Source of the DNA: Parus major
Lineage: Eukaryota; Chordata; Aves; Passeriformes; Paridae
DNA length: 64,000 bases
Reading direction: 5' to 3'
NCBI RefSeq assembly: GCF_001522545.3
Contig: NC_031770.1
Location: forward strand, 4,834,281-4,898,280
Within the stretch, counting starts at the first letter, position 1. Each line of letters begins with the position of its first letter. The notes under the pieces were generated by a model. It was not told where the DNA came from. It did no database searches and saw only the letters and a program-made list of their open reading frames with translations. Shown in pieces: positions 39,170 to 50,748 of the stretch. The position numbers and the translations under genes were made by a program.

Positions 39170-39480
39170 TGAATTAGCAGCCTTTCTAATGAACAGAGAA
39201 GGGTTAAATCATGGTATTGCAGGGACATAAAGCTTTGTGTAGATGGGTGGAAGGCTGCTGATTGCATGGAGAAATGGGTGATATGAATGGATGGCACGGA
39301 GCTGCTGGTGGGGACGGCAAATTGATGAAAAGCAAAGGTTCATTGACTTAGAGGCTGCCTGGATGATTTATGTTAAATTATGGTGAGTGCAGCTGGGGCA
39401 CGTGTGAGACATTTTCCTTTCAAAACATAAATGAAATAAACCATTTACCAGTTGAGTTGCATTAATCAATTGTGACCCAT
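39170..39480. promoter_or_regulatory. Candidate conserved regulatory block (inference)
   Basis: Unique sequence without repeat signatures, with AAATTGATGAAAAGC, AAGCAAAGGTTCATTGAC, TGCATTAATCAATTGTG and TTTGTTTATTC words that resemble homeodomain, SOX/TCF-like and forkhead-like sites. Such words occur by chance, and no conservation data are available. Confidence 0.15.
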
Positions 39481-39868
39481 TTGTTTATTCAGTTCTGTTT
39501 TGTAGCACTGCAAATAAGATGGGTACACATATACAAATAAAGGCAAAACTAGCCTAACACACAGTGATTCATATAAAGCACCATTTTAATTTGAAAGTGC
39601 AGTTGGAGGATGTCTTACATGTCAGAAAATAGCTTTCATTATCTTTTTAATTGATTGCACATGTAACAGGTTCTGACTTTTTGGCAGAGGATTTGTTGGC
39701 TTTCTTTGCCACAGATTTATGCTACATCCTATTACAGTGTAGAAAATTGGAATACTGAAGGATTTAAAAGGCTTGTTTTCTGTAAATTCTTACTCTTCAC
39801 TGCTGAAAAAAGATTGCCATAAAACTGCACAGACTGTCAGAAATGCTGTCAAATATAATGAAATACCA

Positions 39869-39897
39869 TTTTTCTTTTTCTTTTTTTTTTTTTTTTT
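39869..39897. repeat. Pyrimidine/poly(T) tract beside the CR1
   Basis: TTTTTCTTTTTC is followed by T17 (39881-39897), 23 bp upstream of the CR1 3' terminus. CR1 elements end in short octamer-type repeats, not poly(A), so this tract is probably independent of the insertion. Confidence 0.9.
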
Positions 39898-39920
39898 AAC
39901 TTAACCTATGGAGTTAAATG

Positions 39921-40130
39921 AATCATAGAGCAGCCTGGGTGGGAAAGGACCTTAAACATCATCTTGTTCCAGCCCCCCAGCCATGGGCACAGAAACCTCC
40001 CACTAGACCAGGTTGATCAGAGCTCTATCCAATCTGGCCTTAAACACTTCCAGAGATGGGGCAACCACATCTCTGGAAGTCCAACCACATGGACAACCTG
40101 TTCCACTGACTCACAGTGCTCTTAAAATGA
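39921..40130 (-). mobile_element. CR1 LINE 3' end (minus strand)
   Basis: The plus strand shows the classic reverse-complemented avian CR1 3' terminus: AATCATAGAG, GGGTGGGAAAGGACC, TTAAACATCATCTTGTTCCA, CCCCCCAGCCATGGGCAC, CCTCCCACTAGACCAGG, TTGATCAGAGCTCTATCC, AATCTGGCCTTAAACACTTC and GATGGGG, and then GACAACCTGTTCCACTGACT. The insertion is heavily 5'-truncated and contains only 3' UTR-proximal sequence. It looks less diverged than the CR1 copies at 7311 and 27285. A local rearrangement inside it forms a perfect foldback at 40046-40080. Confidence 0.95.
40046..40080. repeat. Perfect 13-bp foldback inside the CR1 copy
   Basis: ACTTCCAGAGATG (40046-40058) is the exact reverse complement of CATCTCTGGAAGT (40068-40080), with a nine-base loop. 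The usual CR1 sequence here has CACTTCCAGGGATGGGG followed by a non-complementary CTTCTCTGGGCAACC, so the second arm was rewritten in this copy. CAACCACAT also occurs twice nearby (40062-40070, and again just after the foldback). Both fit a template-switch or small duplication event after insertion. Confidence 0.93.
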
Positions 40131-43100
40131 GAAGAATGGTTCAAATACCTACAGAAAAATTATGAGGTATTGAAGAACCTTTTAATAAATGTCAAGAACA
40201 GAAACTTTACATCCAAAGCATGTATCTGCACCAGAATCTGGTAATGCATCCCCTCTTCAAAATTCCCTGTTCAAAATTTACTGGAAGCAGACCGCAGAGA
40301 TTTGTGTGATGGGAAGAGATATCCCAAGAGCTGTGAGTTCCTCTGTGAGGAACTTCCACTGTAAATGACTGTTTCTGGCTGTGGTGTAGTGAAGGCTATG
40401 CCATGGAGTCTGTAAATCCAGACAGACTCCCCTGTGCAGCCAGGGATAGCTCTGGGATTAAATCTGCTGCTGAACCTCATCACGCTGGCAATCTCAGCTG
40501 CCTGTGTGAGGTCTCGTGCTGACCAGGAAGCCCTGGATATCTGGTATGGGATTCTCAGGTCTAGTCCTGTGGGTAGTTTCCTTTTCTCCTCTATGAAAAC
40601 TCTTTGAAAGCATCTTTCATCTCCCCAATGTAGGTAGGAGAGTTGTGCTCTCTGCCTCTTTGCATGTGGGTCAGTATATTCATGGTCAGGTGCTTTGAGC
40701 CAGCAAGCTCTGTCTTTAAAGTGTCAAAAAATCCATTCTGTGTATAATTTGCTGTCACTCCTATTTCTAGACTTCATGAAGTCAGTCATTTTGACAACCT
40801 GACACCAGCCAGGTACACTACTGGAGAAAATGTATACACAGGAATGTTCCTGGTTTTGCATGGTGAAACAACTTATTAGACTTTCATGCCTTTTAATTTT
40901 ATCATTTTTTTAATAAAAATGTTCCTTTGTAATGAATTGACAGAAAGTGAGCTTGAGTTTATAGCAGACAAATTTAAGAAATATGGTGAACCAGGAAGCT
41001 GCTAGACAATTTTCTGGTTCTTTCAACAGTCAGACTGTATTTCATATCACAGTTTACATTACAGATAATGTTAAATAGCATATGGTTACATTCTTTGAAT
41101 TAAATCCTAGTTCTTCCTAAGTTAGTGATAGAATTCACATTGATTTCAAAATCATACTCATTGCCTGATTCATAAGGAATATTCTTCAAAAAAAGGAAAG
41201 GTATCCTTGGGAGAAATTTCAGCCTGGAAAAAGCGGGAATACAAGTTGTCACTGGAGTCTTGTGGAGTCTGGGGAAAGCAGAGAGTGAACAAGCAGAGAG
41301 TAACAAGAATTAACTATTTCCTGCTGGGCAGTTTAGCATGGCCAATAGAAGCTCAGAGCTCAGTTCTGAAGAGCTGGTTGTGATTCTGCAGCTCAGCTGT
41401 GGTTTCTAAGCTCTCTCAATCCATCTGTTGTAAACATGACAAATATTAATTGCTTTCTTTTTTTCCGTATTTTTTAATTTTTGGCCTACATAAGAGATCA
41501 GAGAGAGATTTGGTTGGCTTTAAACAAGCAAACTGATGCAACTGGGTTTGTGACACTCTGGAACTACAGAATAACAGTACTGTAAATTATTTCATGTCTT
41601 TTCCCTGAGCTCATTCCATCCAGCTTTGTAATTAGGTCCATGAGGGCCGAATGCAGGCCAGATGAAATCACTTACATTCCACCTGCCTGCACTGGAGCAG
41701 ACTTTGCACTATATATAATATGTGGGAGTAAGTGATAAGATCACCATGAATAGTCCCTCTGTTCAGTAATGATCATGGGGAATTCTAAGAATGTCTGAAG
41801 AGAAGCATCTTTCTTTTGGAAGGAATTTATTCCTAGCTTTAGGAGATTTAGGTTTCAAGGAGGTTATAAAATGCCTATGTAGACTGTTGTCTGTATTCTT
41901 ATAAGCAAAATAAAAACCCAAATTGTTGCTGTTGAGCTGTTTCAAGTGGAGAATTTTTTCATCAGAATGACAGTATATTTAACTTGAAAAGTATAAAAGT
42001 ATGCCTTACAATTTTTCTGTGGCAAGCCTCACAGAAGTGAGCACAATCACAGGATTAAATATATGCAGGAGGAAAAGATCAAAGCTCTTCTGTACTGGGG
42101 TGCAACTTTACACAACCTCCAAGTGGTCTTGCTAGAAGTCCTAAGTACAATTCTTATATAAGGCTTTGCTTTTAGAACACACTGAACTGACAACATAATT
42201 TCAATACAGGATGCTTTGGACTGATCCTTTGTTTTATTTCTCAGTTGTCAGTTAGAAAGAAGTAGTTGACAATCTACCTTTTTTTTTAAATTGTGTTGGG
42301 TAATCTTTAATAATCTTTAATATAAAACTTCACAGAAAATCATTATAAATAAGGATGATCCATGAAGTTTTATGTGACGTTTTATTAGAAAGAATTACAA
42401 AATGAAACAGTGTTAGTGTAAAATTTGAATGAGACTTAATTTATGCACTGAAATTGATTAGAAGATTTAGGTGATGCATTAAAATCTTTGCCAAAACCGT
42501 CTTATTAAATGAAATCCAAATTTCAACTGTTTACTGATGTAGTCCAACCACTTGGACGAATGTATATGCTTATCTCTGCAAGTTTGCGTATTTCCTTTAT
42601 ACATTATTCCTCTTTGTTTATTTAGTATTATTATCTGTAACATCTCTAAATACATCAAACTGAAAATGTCATCATAGTTTTGATTGTTTACACTGGAAAT
42701 GCTTAACTTGATATTTTAAGATTGGAATTTCTTTACTCCAGTCCTGTGTTAAATGTCTGTATGTTTTTATCCAGTTCAAACCAGGATCACTTGACCATAG
42801 TGAGATCATGAATATTTGTGTGTGTTCATGAACTTTTCTCTGGATAAAAAGTTTCCAGTGCTGAAACCATTACCATTTAAATGATGTGAAAATATTCAAA
42901 GCTCATCTATCATGTATAAGCTCCAACAGGAATGCTTTTTAAAATGGGAAACAGCAGAAAGTTTAGTGAGTTCCATGAGTCCTGTGCTGCTACATATGCA
43001 TCTTGGACCAACAGAGTTAAAATTAAAATATAAATAGGACAGCACTATGTGCCTGTACATGCACAACTGTGGATTCTCCTGGCTCTGCTGACCCTTCAGC

Positions 43101-45933
43101 CCCTGGGTCAGCAAGAAACTTAAAGCTGATTTAAAAAAATCATCACCTAAGTTTTTACAGGACAAAAATGGACACGTGTAACTCTCCAAAATCCTTTATT
43201 ATGCTCCAAGCGAGTTATAATGAGAGTCACTCTATTCTTTTTTCCATTTGTATTAGTGGTAGAAAAGGATATGGAGGAGAAAATCTGTTTTGATCAGAGT
43301 TTTATGAAGAAAAAGGAAATAACAAGAAGACACTACATGTAAAATATTCTACTTTTATTGAGATTATATTATTTTCCCTTGACTTTATTATGTTGTCACA
43401 ACCTTTTTATACTCCCAAACTGTCCTCAACAAAAATACTTCATAAATTGCAATACTGGGGCCACCTTCTACAGGTTTCAGGTTTAATCCTTAAGAACACA
43501 AGGTGAAAGTTTTGGGAATCATCACTTGGTATTTCTCCTTGCTATTTTTACTTTGCAGTCCTTCACAGAATTGTGGTACCCAGAGCATGCTGCCCTCACC
43601 AAGTATAAATAAATTTCCATTTCCTATTTCTGTTCTGTTTTTACTGCTCACAGACTAGCTAGAGTTTAACACTTAATTTCTATTCCATGTATTTATTTTC
43701 TACCTTTTGAGCACACAACTTGGGTCCATTTGCAGGAAATCCCTGTGTGCTCTGGCGCTTTCCCACTTCCCTTCGTGTGGCACTCTGGGAAGGACATCCC
43801 TTGAACCCTGCTGTGCTTGGGAGCCATGGAGAAGCTCTCAGGGCCTCCCTGGTGGCACCTTCTCAGTGTGGAGAAGGGAGTGCACAGTCCAGCTTTAATC
43901 CCCTGTTTTGGCTGATTGTTTTGGTGCAATGATTTCAGTCTCCCTGCTCTGCAGTGGAAGGTTTTTATCCCTCCTGAGTCACCGGGGAAGGAACCAGTGA
44001 TGCCTCAGAAGCAAACAGTGGGTTCCACCAGGGTGAATGAGGCAGTTACTGCTGTGATCAAAGGATTTTCTTATGTTTTTCCCTCTGTTTCTACCACAGT
44101 GTGTTTTACAGAAAGTTTTTGTTTGTTTTCTGTGGCAACCATAGGTTTCTGTTAGAGCATTCTGCACATCTTTGCAGTTGGGTTATGGTTATATGTTGTT
44201 ATTTTTATTTTTTTTTTTCATGAAATGGCTTTGTGCATTTGGAATTCTTCCATTAATATTCCAACTTGAACAGAGGAAATAATATAAAAGATTGAGTGCT
44301 CTGGGAAAGAGGAGTGATGTATAACGCTGTCATTTCAACACACAACCAAAATCTTATCAGATACAGAATCTCAAAATTTGGAATACTCTTCCCTGCATCA
44401 ATTTGGACATGGTTTTTACTGCTCCTCTTACAACCCTCTGTTGACACCAGTGTTCCTTACAAAAGCAGCTTGAAATCACTGCCTTTACATCCCTTAAAAC
44501 ATTAATCCCTTGTTCCAACACGTTGTAAAATGTCAACTGCTTGTTAGCATGATGCAATTAAAGGACACATAAGGCAGCAATGAAGAAAAAGACAAATGTT
44601 CTGGCCTGCATGAAATAGAAATGTGAGGATGCAGGTCCCTGTTGTGTTGCTCTGGGTGAAAAGTTTTCATAGCTTTCTAAGTTTGCTGTTCTCTCAGCTG
44701 TGCTCATGTTTCTGCTTGTCAATCCAAACCTTAACCCTAATCACTGAACCCATAAGAAAAAAGAAGGAAAGAGGCAGGGTTTGGTTGGGGTTTTTCCCCT
44801 GTTAAAATAAAATAAAGATGTTGTAAAATGTGTTTGCCACTGGGAAATTGCAATGCTCAGTTTAAATTTTGATCCTTGTGTAATTTCTGTGTTCCTTGCA
44901 TGATCCATTTATGTGGTTTGAAGGCACTAATGCAGGTGTTTGCACTTGGATGGACATTCCCCCCTGCTTTCCCTACTGCTTTTTGCTGTGGGATTTTTAG
45001 GAATGTCTCAAAGAACCTGTCTTCTTCCTGCTGCCAGAATTAGGATGAATTGATCCACATCATTTGGCCAGAAACACTTTGTGGTCTAAAACCTACCAAG
45101 ACAGCTCTCCAAGAAAAGAACAACAGTACTGCTCTTCCCTCTCCCTCTTTGCTGTATCCCCAGGTGAATGCTTGCCTTCTTATTTATCTTCCAAGTGGTC
45201 TTGCAGTCCTTGCATTAAGGCAGAAATGACTGCTCTGCCTGGAATTCTACTGCAGTGCTTCCAGTCACAATTTTATTTTTTTGCTACAGCAAGAATTAAA
45301 TATTTCAACTTTTAGCATACTGTACAGCTGACTACCCACACTGGGCACCAGAGAGATTCTGTATTGTTGGCTTTGGCAGTTGCTAGATCTAAATACTGCT
45401 CCATTATTTTTTTTTATTGTGTTCTCTTATAGCAACTGAATGTTTGAGTTTATAGAAACAAACAGAAAATGTTTGCTATCCCCTCCCTCCGGGGTTCCTT
45501 TTCCTGGCAGTAGTCTGGCAGTGCCATTCACGTGTCAGCTGTGTGTGGAGGAGCCCCTTTGTTGTTGTGGTCTCTTTGCTGCCCAGGCTCCAGGAGCAAG
45601 GTTCACTGTGTGCACAGGTGCAGAGGCTGTGGTGGGAGCAGGACATCTCAGGGGCAGCTGTGCACTCGCTCATGATGGATTTTTAACTTGGCTTCAGCTT
45701 TAGCTTAGAGGTAGACGAGCAGAATCAAAGCAAAAGTGTGTCTTGTCCCTGGTACAGCAGTGAGAGAGGGGATTTATGCTGTGCCTGTCAGGGTGGGTAG
45801 CTGGAGTGCAATCTGTGCTCAGGTGGGAGTGGGGATGGATCCTGTGCTGTCTCATCCCCTCTGGTACTCAGCTGTCACACTGGAAACAGTGTCTGGCAAT
45901 TGTAGATCTTTGTTTTTCTTTTCCTGCGATCAG
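40131..45933. other. Unique non-coding stretch
   Basis: No gene or transposon was recognised. It contains a 10-bp tandem duplication (42301-42320) and a T-rich tract near 44203-44219. Two GC-richer patches (about 43700-43930 and 45480-45680) have overlapping short frames on both strands but no recognisable protein or repeat. Confidence 0.5.
42301..42320. repeat. 10-bp tandem duplication
   Basis: TAATCTTTAA occurs twice in direct tandem without mismatch. It is a small slippage or duplication product. Confidence 0.95.
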
Positions 45934-45984
45934 CATGGTTGTTGGTGCCATTTCTGCCTTTGCTGTGATGCTGATTTGAAAAAG
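45934..45984 (+). other. Candidate 51-nt exon, unidentified
   Basis: A strong pyrimidine tract and CAG acceptor (GTTTTTCTTTTCCTGCGATCAG, 45912-45933) and a good AAG|GTAACA donor flank 51 bases. Frame 1 is open but Cys-rich (HGCWCHFCLCCDADLKK). Frame 2 reads MVVGAISAFAVMLI and then a stop. Neither is recognised. A multiple-of-three length with both splice sites is suggestive only. Confidence 0.15.
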
Positions 45985-46029
45985 GTAACAAGTAAAATTG
46001 TTTTAAATAACAAAGGACTTAAACAGCTC

Positions 46030-46510
46030 TTCCATGTTGTAATTTCCATCTAGCTATACATTACTATTAAGTAGCAACTAATTAGCATATATCTTAATAG
46101 TCTGAAGGGCCTGAGAACCATTCTGTGGTTTCCATTGTGTCTGGAAATTAACTGAGTCCTGGCATGCTTGGTTTAATCAGCAGGTTTCACTGTGAAAATG
46201 GTGATTTATAAATTACACAACATGGTTTAAAGCTCAGCTTCACAAAAATAAGAGAAACGGATTGCCTGATGTGCAGCAGGCCAGCTGTGTGATTGTACAC
46301 TCATTTCTGTGACTGCAAACTGATACTGAAGCCTGTTATTGTTGATAAAATTAATCATATACTTTGATGTATTATCCTGTAAGTATGCACAGAATTCCCA
46401 TTTGGCAATCCATTTGATAGCTTAAGGAGGCCCTGGACTCCAATTAGCACCATGTGATAGAATTAAGCTTCAGTGCCACCTCTTGTGAATTATTAGTAAA
46501 TGTTGTCAAG
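46030..46510. promoter_or_regulatory. Candidate conserved regulatory block with homeodomain/POU-like words (inference)
   Basis: Unique non-repetitive sequence with TAATTAGCATAT at 46079-46090, GTGATTTATAAATTAC near 46201-46216, ATTAATCATAT at 46350-46360 and CCAATTAGCACC near 46440. These are homeodomain/POU-type words in a region free of stops-and-repeats structure or transposon marks, ending at an AT-rich block. It looks like a typical vertebrate conserved non-coding element, but single-genome sequence cannot show conservation. Confidence 0.2.
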
Positions 46511-46518
46511 CACCTGCT

Positions 46519-46633
46519 TATATATAAAATATATATATAAAATATTTATATAAACAAATACCAAAATAGTAAATAGAATATATAAATATATACAATATAT
46601 TTATATACACTATAATTTTTTATTTATTTTTTA
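46519..46633. repeat. AT-rich low-complexity block
   Basis: TATATATAAAATATATATATAAAA-type sequence continues with TATAAATATATACAATATATTTATATA and a T-rich end. It is a degenerate TA microsatellite region, likely variable in length. Confidence 0.88.
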
Positions 46634-47821
46634 GTTAAGCAGATGATATCTGTTATCAGGCTGACTGCTGAGACCAGCCATTAAGCTTTTGGACATAGGC
46701 TCTTTTCCAAGTCTCTGAAAATATCTCTGATAATGTCACTTCATCATGTGTGTGGTCTTGCTCCACAAAGAGTTGCAGTGTTACATTGGAGGTTCAGTTC
46801 TTTCCTTGTAAAAAGGTGACTGGAGATGATTTGTAAAGTTGTGGGAGGAAAAAAGAATTAAAGTTTATATAAAATGTCCCTTTTGTTGCTTGTTCTCACA
46901 GGATTGTTACTGGGATCTTTCTTCAGTGAACAAGGCTAGAAGGCTATTCCATTTTTGTGTCTTAATTTCATATAAACCTGAACTTTCTTCTTCACAGGAT
47001 GTTCACAGAAGAACGAGATGTCAAAGCCTGTCCTAGAACAGTTCTTAGCTCCCTGACAAATGAAGCTGTTCTTATGCTTGACAGACTCACTGCATGTTGC
47101 CTAATACAGGAATCCATTTTATGCAGGACCAAAGTTTAGTTTTTTCCTGTTTACAGAAAAGTTTCAAGTAAGATTCATATTTCTACCTGGAGTTATTAGA
47201 GTTTGTCCAGCTTTGTTTGGAATCTGGGTATGAGGTAGGGCTTGTGTTGGTGAAGTCCACGGAAATGAGTGATACCAGTTGTCTCTGCAGATCTTTTTAT
47301 ACATCACTAGTGTTCCTCAGTCCTTATTTCATAGTTTTGCTTGTTCTTTCCAGGCATAAACAGGCTTCTGATAACTAATTCCATTTTTAAATAAAGAACC
47401 CAGAAAATGGTATAAAATTTTTGTCTGTGCTTCTGTGAAAAAATTTCAGGAGGTGTTAGAATGTAATGCAGAACACAAAGCATGGAGAATGTGAGCAACC
47501 CCTCTGTGAGATTGTTAAATCAGGTTGGGTTTGTGTTTGCCTTGTGCTTGGCTGATTTTGGCAGATGGTTGGCAGCAAGCTGGCAGGGATTTAACCTGTG
47601 CTAGCCATGGGCAGTGGTGTCTTATCTAAGGGCAGGAAAAAGAGAGACAAGATGTTGCAGCTCCTTCTGCTGACATGGTATGGCTGTCATACTCCTACAA
47701 ACTCAGCTCTGGTGGGTTGTCTGTCATGACTTTACATGAAGGAAGGGGTTTATGCCTTCATTTTCAGAATTGCTATTTTAATTGGACCTTTAAAAGTTAT
47801 TTTTTTCCTCCTATCTTACAG

Positions 47822-47856
47822 CTCCATCTGCTGTTGGTGCACTTGATGATGTTTAA
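47822..47856 (+). other. Possible terminal-exon start behind a very strong acceptor
   Basis: TTTTTTTCCTCCTATCTTACAG (47800-47821) is probably the best single 3' splice site in the window. In one frame the next codons read PSAVGALDDV and then TAA. In another frame the sequence stays open to about 47989, but with low-complexity L/H/C-rich content. No poly(A) context is seen for a short terminal exon. Intronic pseudo-acceptors of this quality do occur. Confidence 0.12.
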
Positions 47857-48545
47857 TCTCCAGTTTTCTCTTAAACTCACACATGCAGCAAACAGCTGTT
47901 TCCATCTTTTGTGCACTCTTGGACTTCAGTACTTTCACTGTCCTCCTTGGTCTCCCCAGACTTCCCTGCTTCTTTCCTCTTGCCCATGATTTAGTGTAAG
48001 TGCTGTGAGCATCCCCAGGACACTTCTCTGAGTGACAATTTTATTAGTTACTCAGCTCTCTTTGGGTCGCAGGCTGAAGACTGCTGTGTGTAGGGATTGC
48101 ATGGCAGATGGGTAACATCTGCTGGAAAAGTGTTCTTATCCATGCACACATCTAATTGTTATGTTCCTGTTACTGTAGCAAACTTGCCTTGATCATTGCA
48201 GTCTTACTTCACCAAATTGAAATAGTTTTGTGGGTTTTAGCCTCTGTATCTCCTGGCTCCTTGTACATCAAACATCAGCTTTCCTTTTGTACTTCCAAGG
48301 CTCTTTGCTGTGATTCCTGTCGCCCTTGCTCTGTTTCTCTGGTTAATAAGTAACATACTGTCACCCCTGACCAGTCCAGGGCTCAACCCTTTGTTGTTCA
48401 TTTTTCCCATTCTCCACTCAAGACCTTTATACTCTTTTTGTGGCCTTTTGCAGCGACAGATGCCACCACAACACCTGATGAGCTGCCTCATTATTCTTCT
48501 TCAGTGCCTCATATAAAGTCTCTTTTTTGTGAGCAAGGTCCAGTT

Positions 48546-48596
48546 TGGAGGCTCCTGTGCAGGAAGTATTTCCTCACTACTTCCAAGGAGCCTCCA
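48546..48596. repeat. 51-nt imperfect hairpin
   Basis: TGGAGGCTCC (48546-48555) pairs exactly with GGAGCCTCCA (48587-48596). Inside it GGAAGTA (48562-48568) pairs with TACTTCC (48578-48584), leaving a nine-base loop and an asymmetric 6/2 internal loop. The 17 paired bases are GC-rich for this window. It is shorter than a typical microRNA precursor stem and could be a decayed or chance structure. Confidence 0.88.
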
Positions 48597-50534
48597 GTTT
48601 AGCTGTGTGTATCTCTGGCAGCACTTCCCATGAACTCTTTGGGATGTGGAATAATTTTGGCACAATGCCAGACAGAATGGCATGTGGCCTGACAGTGGTA
48701 CTAACATGTCTTTGCTAAACACCTGAGCTGCAACAGAGTGAAGCCTGGCCAGGTGGCAGGTGGGATGTTTAGAAACTTTAGGGAATGGATGTGCAGAGAG
48801 ATCATTATCCTTGTATTTTGTAGCTCTCACACTGTACTCTTGTGATAGCACTCCCGTGCAACTGGAGCTTGTCTGTTACTCATTCTAGAGTGAAATCTTC
48901 CCAAGTTTATGTTGCTCTTCTAAGGAAGACATGAAACACAATTAAAATCAGCTAGCATTTATTCTGGAAAGATATAAATGTGGCAGCACTGTTCAGCTGC
49001 TCCTTTGTGATGGTTATTAATCATTCAGGATGCTTTATGAATGTTAAAAGCTGTCCTGGCGTGGTGCAGTGGGGAATGGGATGCCTCATCCAGAGCTTCC
49101 AACACTCCCAGCTACAGCCCATCCTTCTCTGTTCAAAACATTTCCCATGAAGGATTTAGCAGTGGTGAAACCAGATCCTGTTCTGAAGTGTTTGTCTGGA
49201 TACCATACTTTTGTGGACTGTGGGTGGGGTGTTTTTGCAATAGCGAGATCTAGCAGATAACAGCAGGTCTCATACTGACCATCTTGTTTTGTTGCTTCAC
49301 AGAAGGAAGAGTTTCCCAGCACATCAGTCTAATTAGACCACTGTTTATCCACCCAGTCCAGAACTCCTTTGTAAGTTGCTCACTCATGAACTAGAAATCA
49401 CAGTTGAGTAGCATTAGCAAATGTGCAGCTTATGGAGCCTCTCCCTCTCTCAATGCCTCAATTCAAACTCTCAGTCCACTTTTGTATGGCTTTCAAGCAA
49501 TTGTATATGTGCACATGAATATACATAGGGACATATTCATATATCATATACTTCATGTATTATTTGTAATTGGTATGATGAAACTTTCTGAGTATCAAAG
49601 TGACTTGCTTCAGCATGTAGTTTGTAGATCTTACATGTTTCACAGCAGTATTGGTTTACAATGTTTTATAGTGTCAGCCTACCACCATTTGCACTGCTTT
49701 CTGTAGAAATGTTGGGCCCTGAACCTCATCAGGAGCAAATTTTGTTCTTAAGAACAAGGGGAGAGCCATTTTTTTGCATTGTGGTGTAATCACTGCTGGA
49801 GTATCCTGTCTACTGCAGAGCCAGGAACAACTTGCTGGTATTGGAGGGGAGGTCAGGGAGCTGGGAGTGCCACTGAAGCCTTTGTTACCTGATCCAATGG
49901 CTTAAGACAGCCAAGACCCAAAAGCAACACCTTGGGGAACAGTGGGGAGCAACTGAGGCGTGTGGGGCATGGGTTGTTGCTGCTGGGAAGCTTGTGTTTG
50001 GTAAATTTGGAGATAGTGGCATTATTTCCACAATTAGAACCTGCTCATTTTGTGAGGGAACAGTCAGGGGTGGTGATAAATAAATGAGCTTGTGAAGAGG
50101 AACTTTGGGGAGTAGCAATTAGAAACTGATTCTGTACGGCAAGGCTGCCTAGGCAGCTCTAGGATCTCAGAAGCACTCCCAAAGGGCAGCTTAACAAAGC
50201 CTTTTTAGGCTCAATAATCATCATGGCAAACCCAGGCCAACAAAAAGCTCAGCAAAATGCTCCATCTAGTTCTTGTTCTCACTAAATGGGAGACTTTTTC
50301 ATGATTGAATTCTGAACTCTGTTGCCATGGACGAGTGTCACGCAACATTAGCAACCGATGAAACTGCTACAAAGCCTGCAGACTGCTAACAGATACTGGA
50401 ATCAGTGACCCACACCTAGAAATACTTGTTTTTCATCCAAAAAATCCAATTATTCAAGCCCAATGGAAAGTAACTGTCCTCGTAGATAATTCCTTGTGGT
50501 ACACCTCTCTGGATGTCTTGCTTCTTAATGCCTC

Positions 50535-50748
50535 TTAGTGTGTTGTGGGTCTCTGTTGAATTCTCCTGGAGAAATGAGGGTGAGGTTCAGTGATGAACTG
50601 TGTCACTACTGAGTGGCCAGTCTGCCTCAAAGCTGTCATCTCCTGGGCCAGTGTCACCAGGGGCTCGGGATTACCCAAGTGAATCTCATAGAGGGCAGTC
50701 GAGATTGTTTCAGCATTTTTCTTTGCAATCTGTACTATGCAGGAAAGT
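50535..50748 (-). CDS. Unidentified protein-like open segment behind a splice acceptor
   Basis: On the minus strand a long C/T tract (CTTCTCTCTCACTGCTTTCTGTGTGTAG, about 50749-50776) precedes a segment open for 70 codons to TAA at 50535. The peptide is balanced and helix-prone (IAKKNAETISTALYEIHLGN, then EPLVTLAQEMTALRQTGHSV), with many G/C third positions, unlike the AT-driven frames elsewhere. The last 20 residues look less protein-like. No strong donor is present, so it would be a terminal exon, a decayed exon or a pseudogene fragment. I do not recognise the family, and helical composition alone is not an identification. Confidence 0.25.

Larger units (their letters stand above)
36116..39868. 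other. Unique non-coding stretch
   Basis: No gene was recognised. One splice-bounded segment (37992-38038) lies in a locally GC- and CpG-richer patch (about 37800-38170). Other open frames are short and unremarkable. Confidence 0.5.

Noticed and set aside
39869..39897. Poly(T) as a reverse poly(A) tail of the neighbouring retroelement
   Set aside because: CR1 does not use a poly(A) tail, and the tract lies beyond the CR1 terminus with unrelated sequence between.
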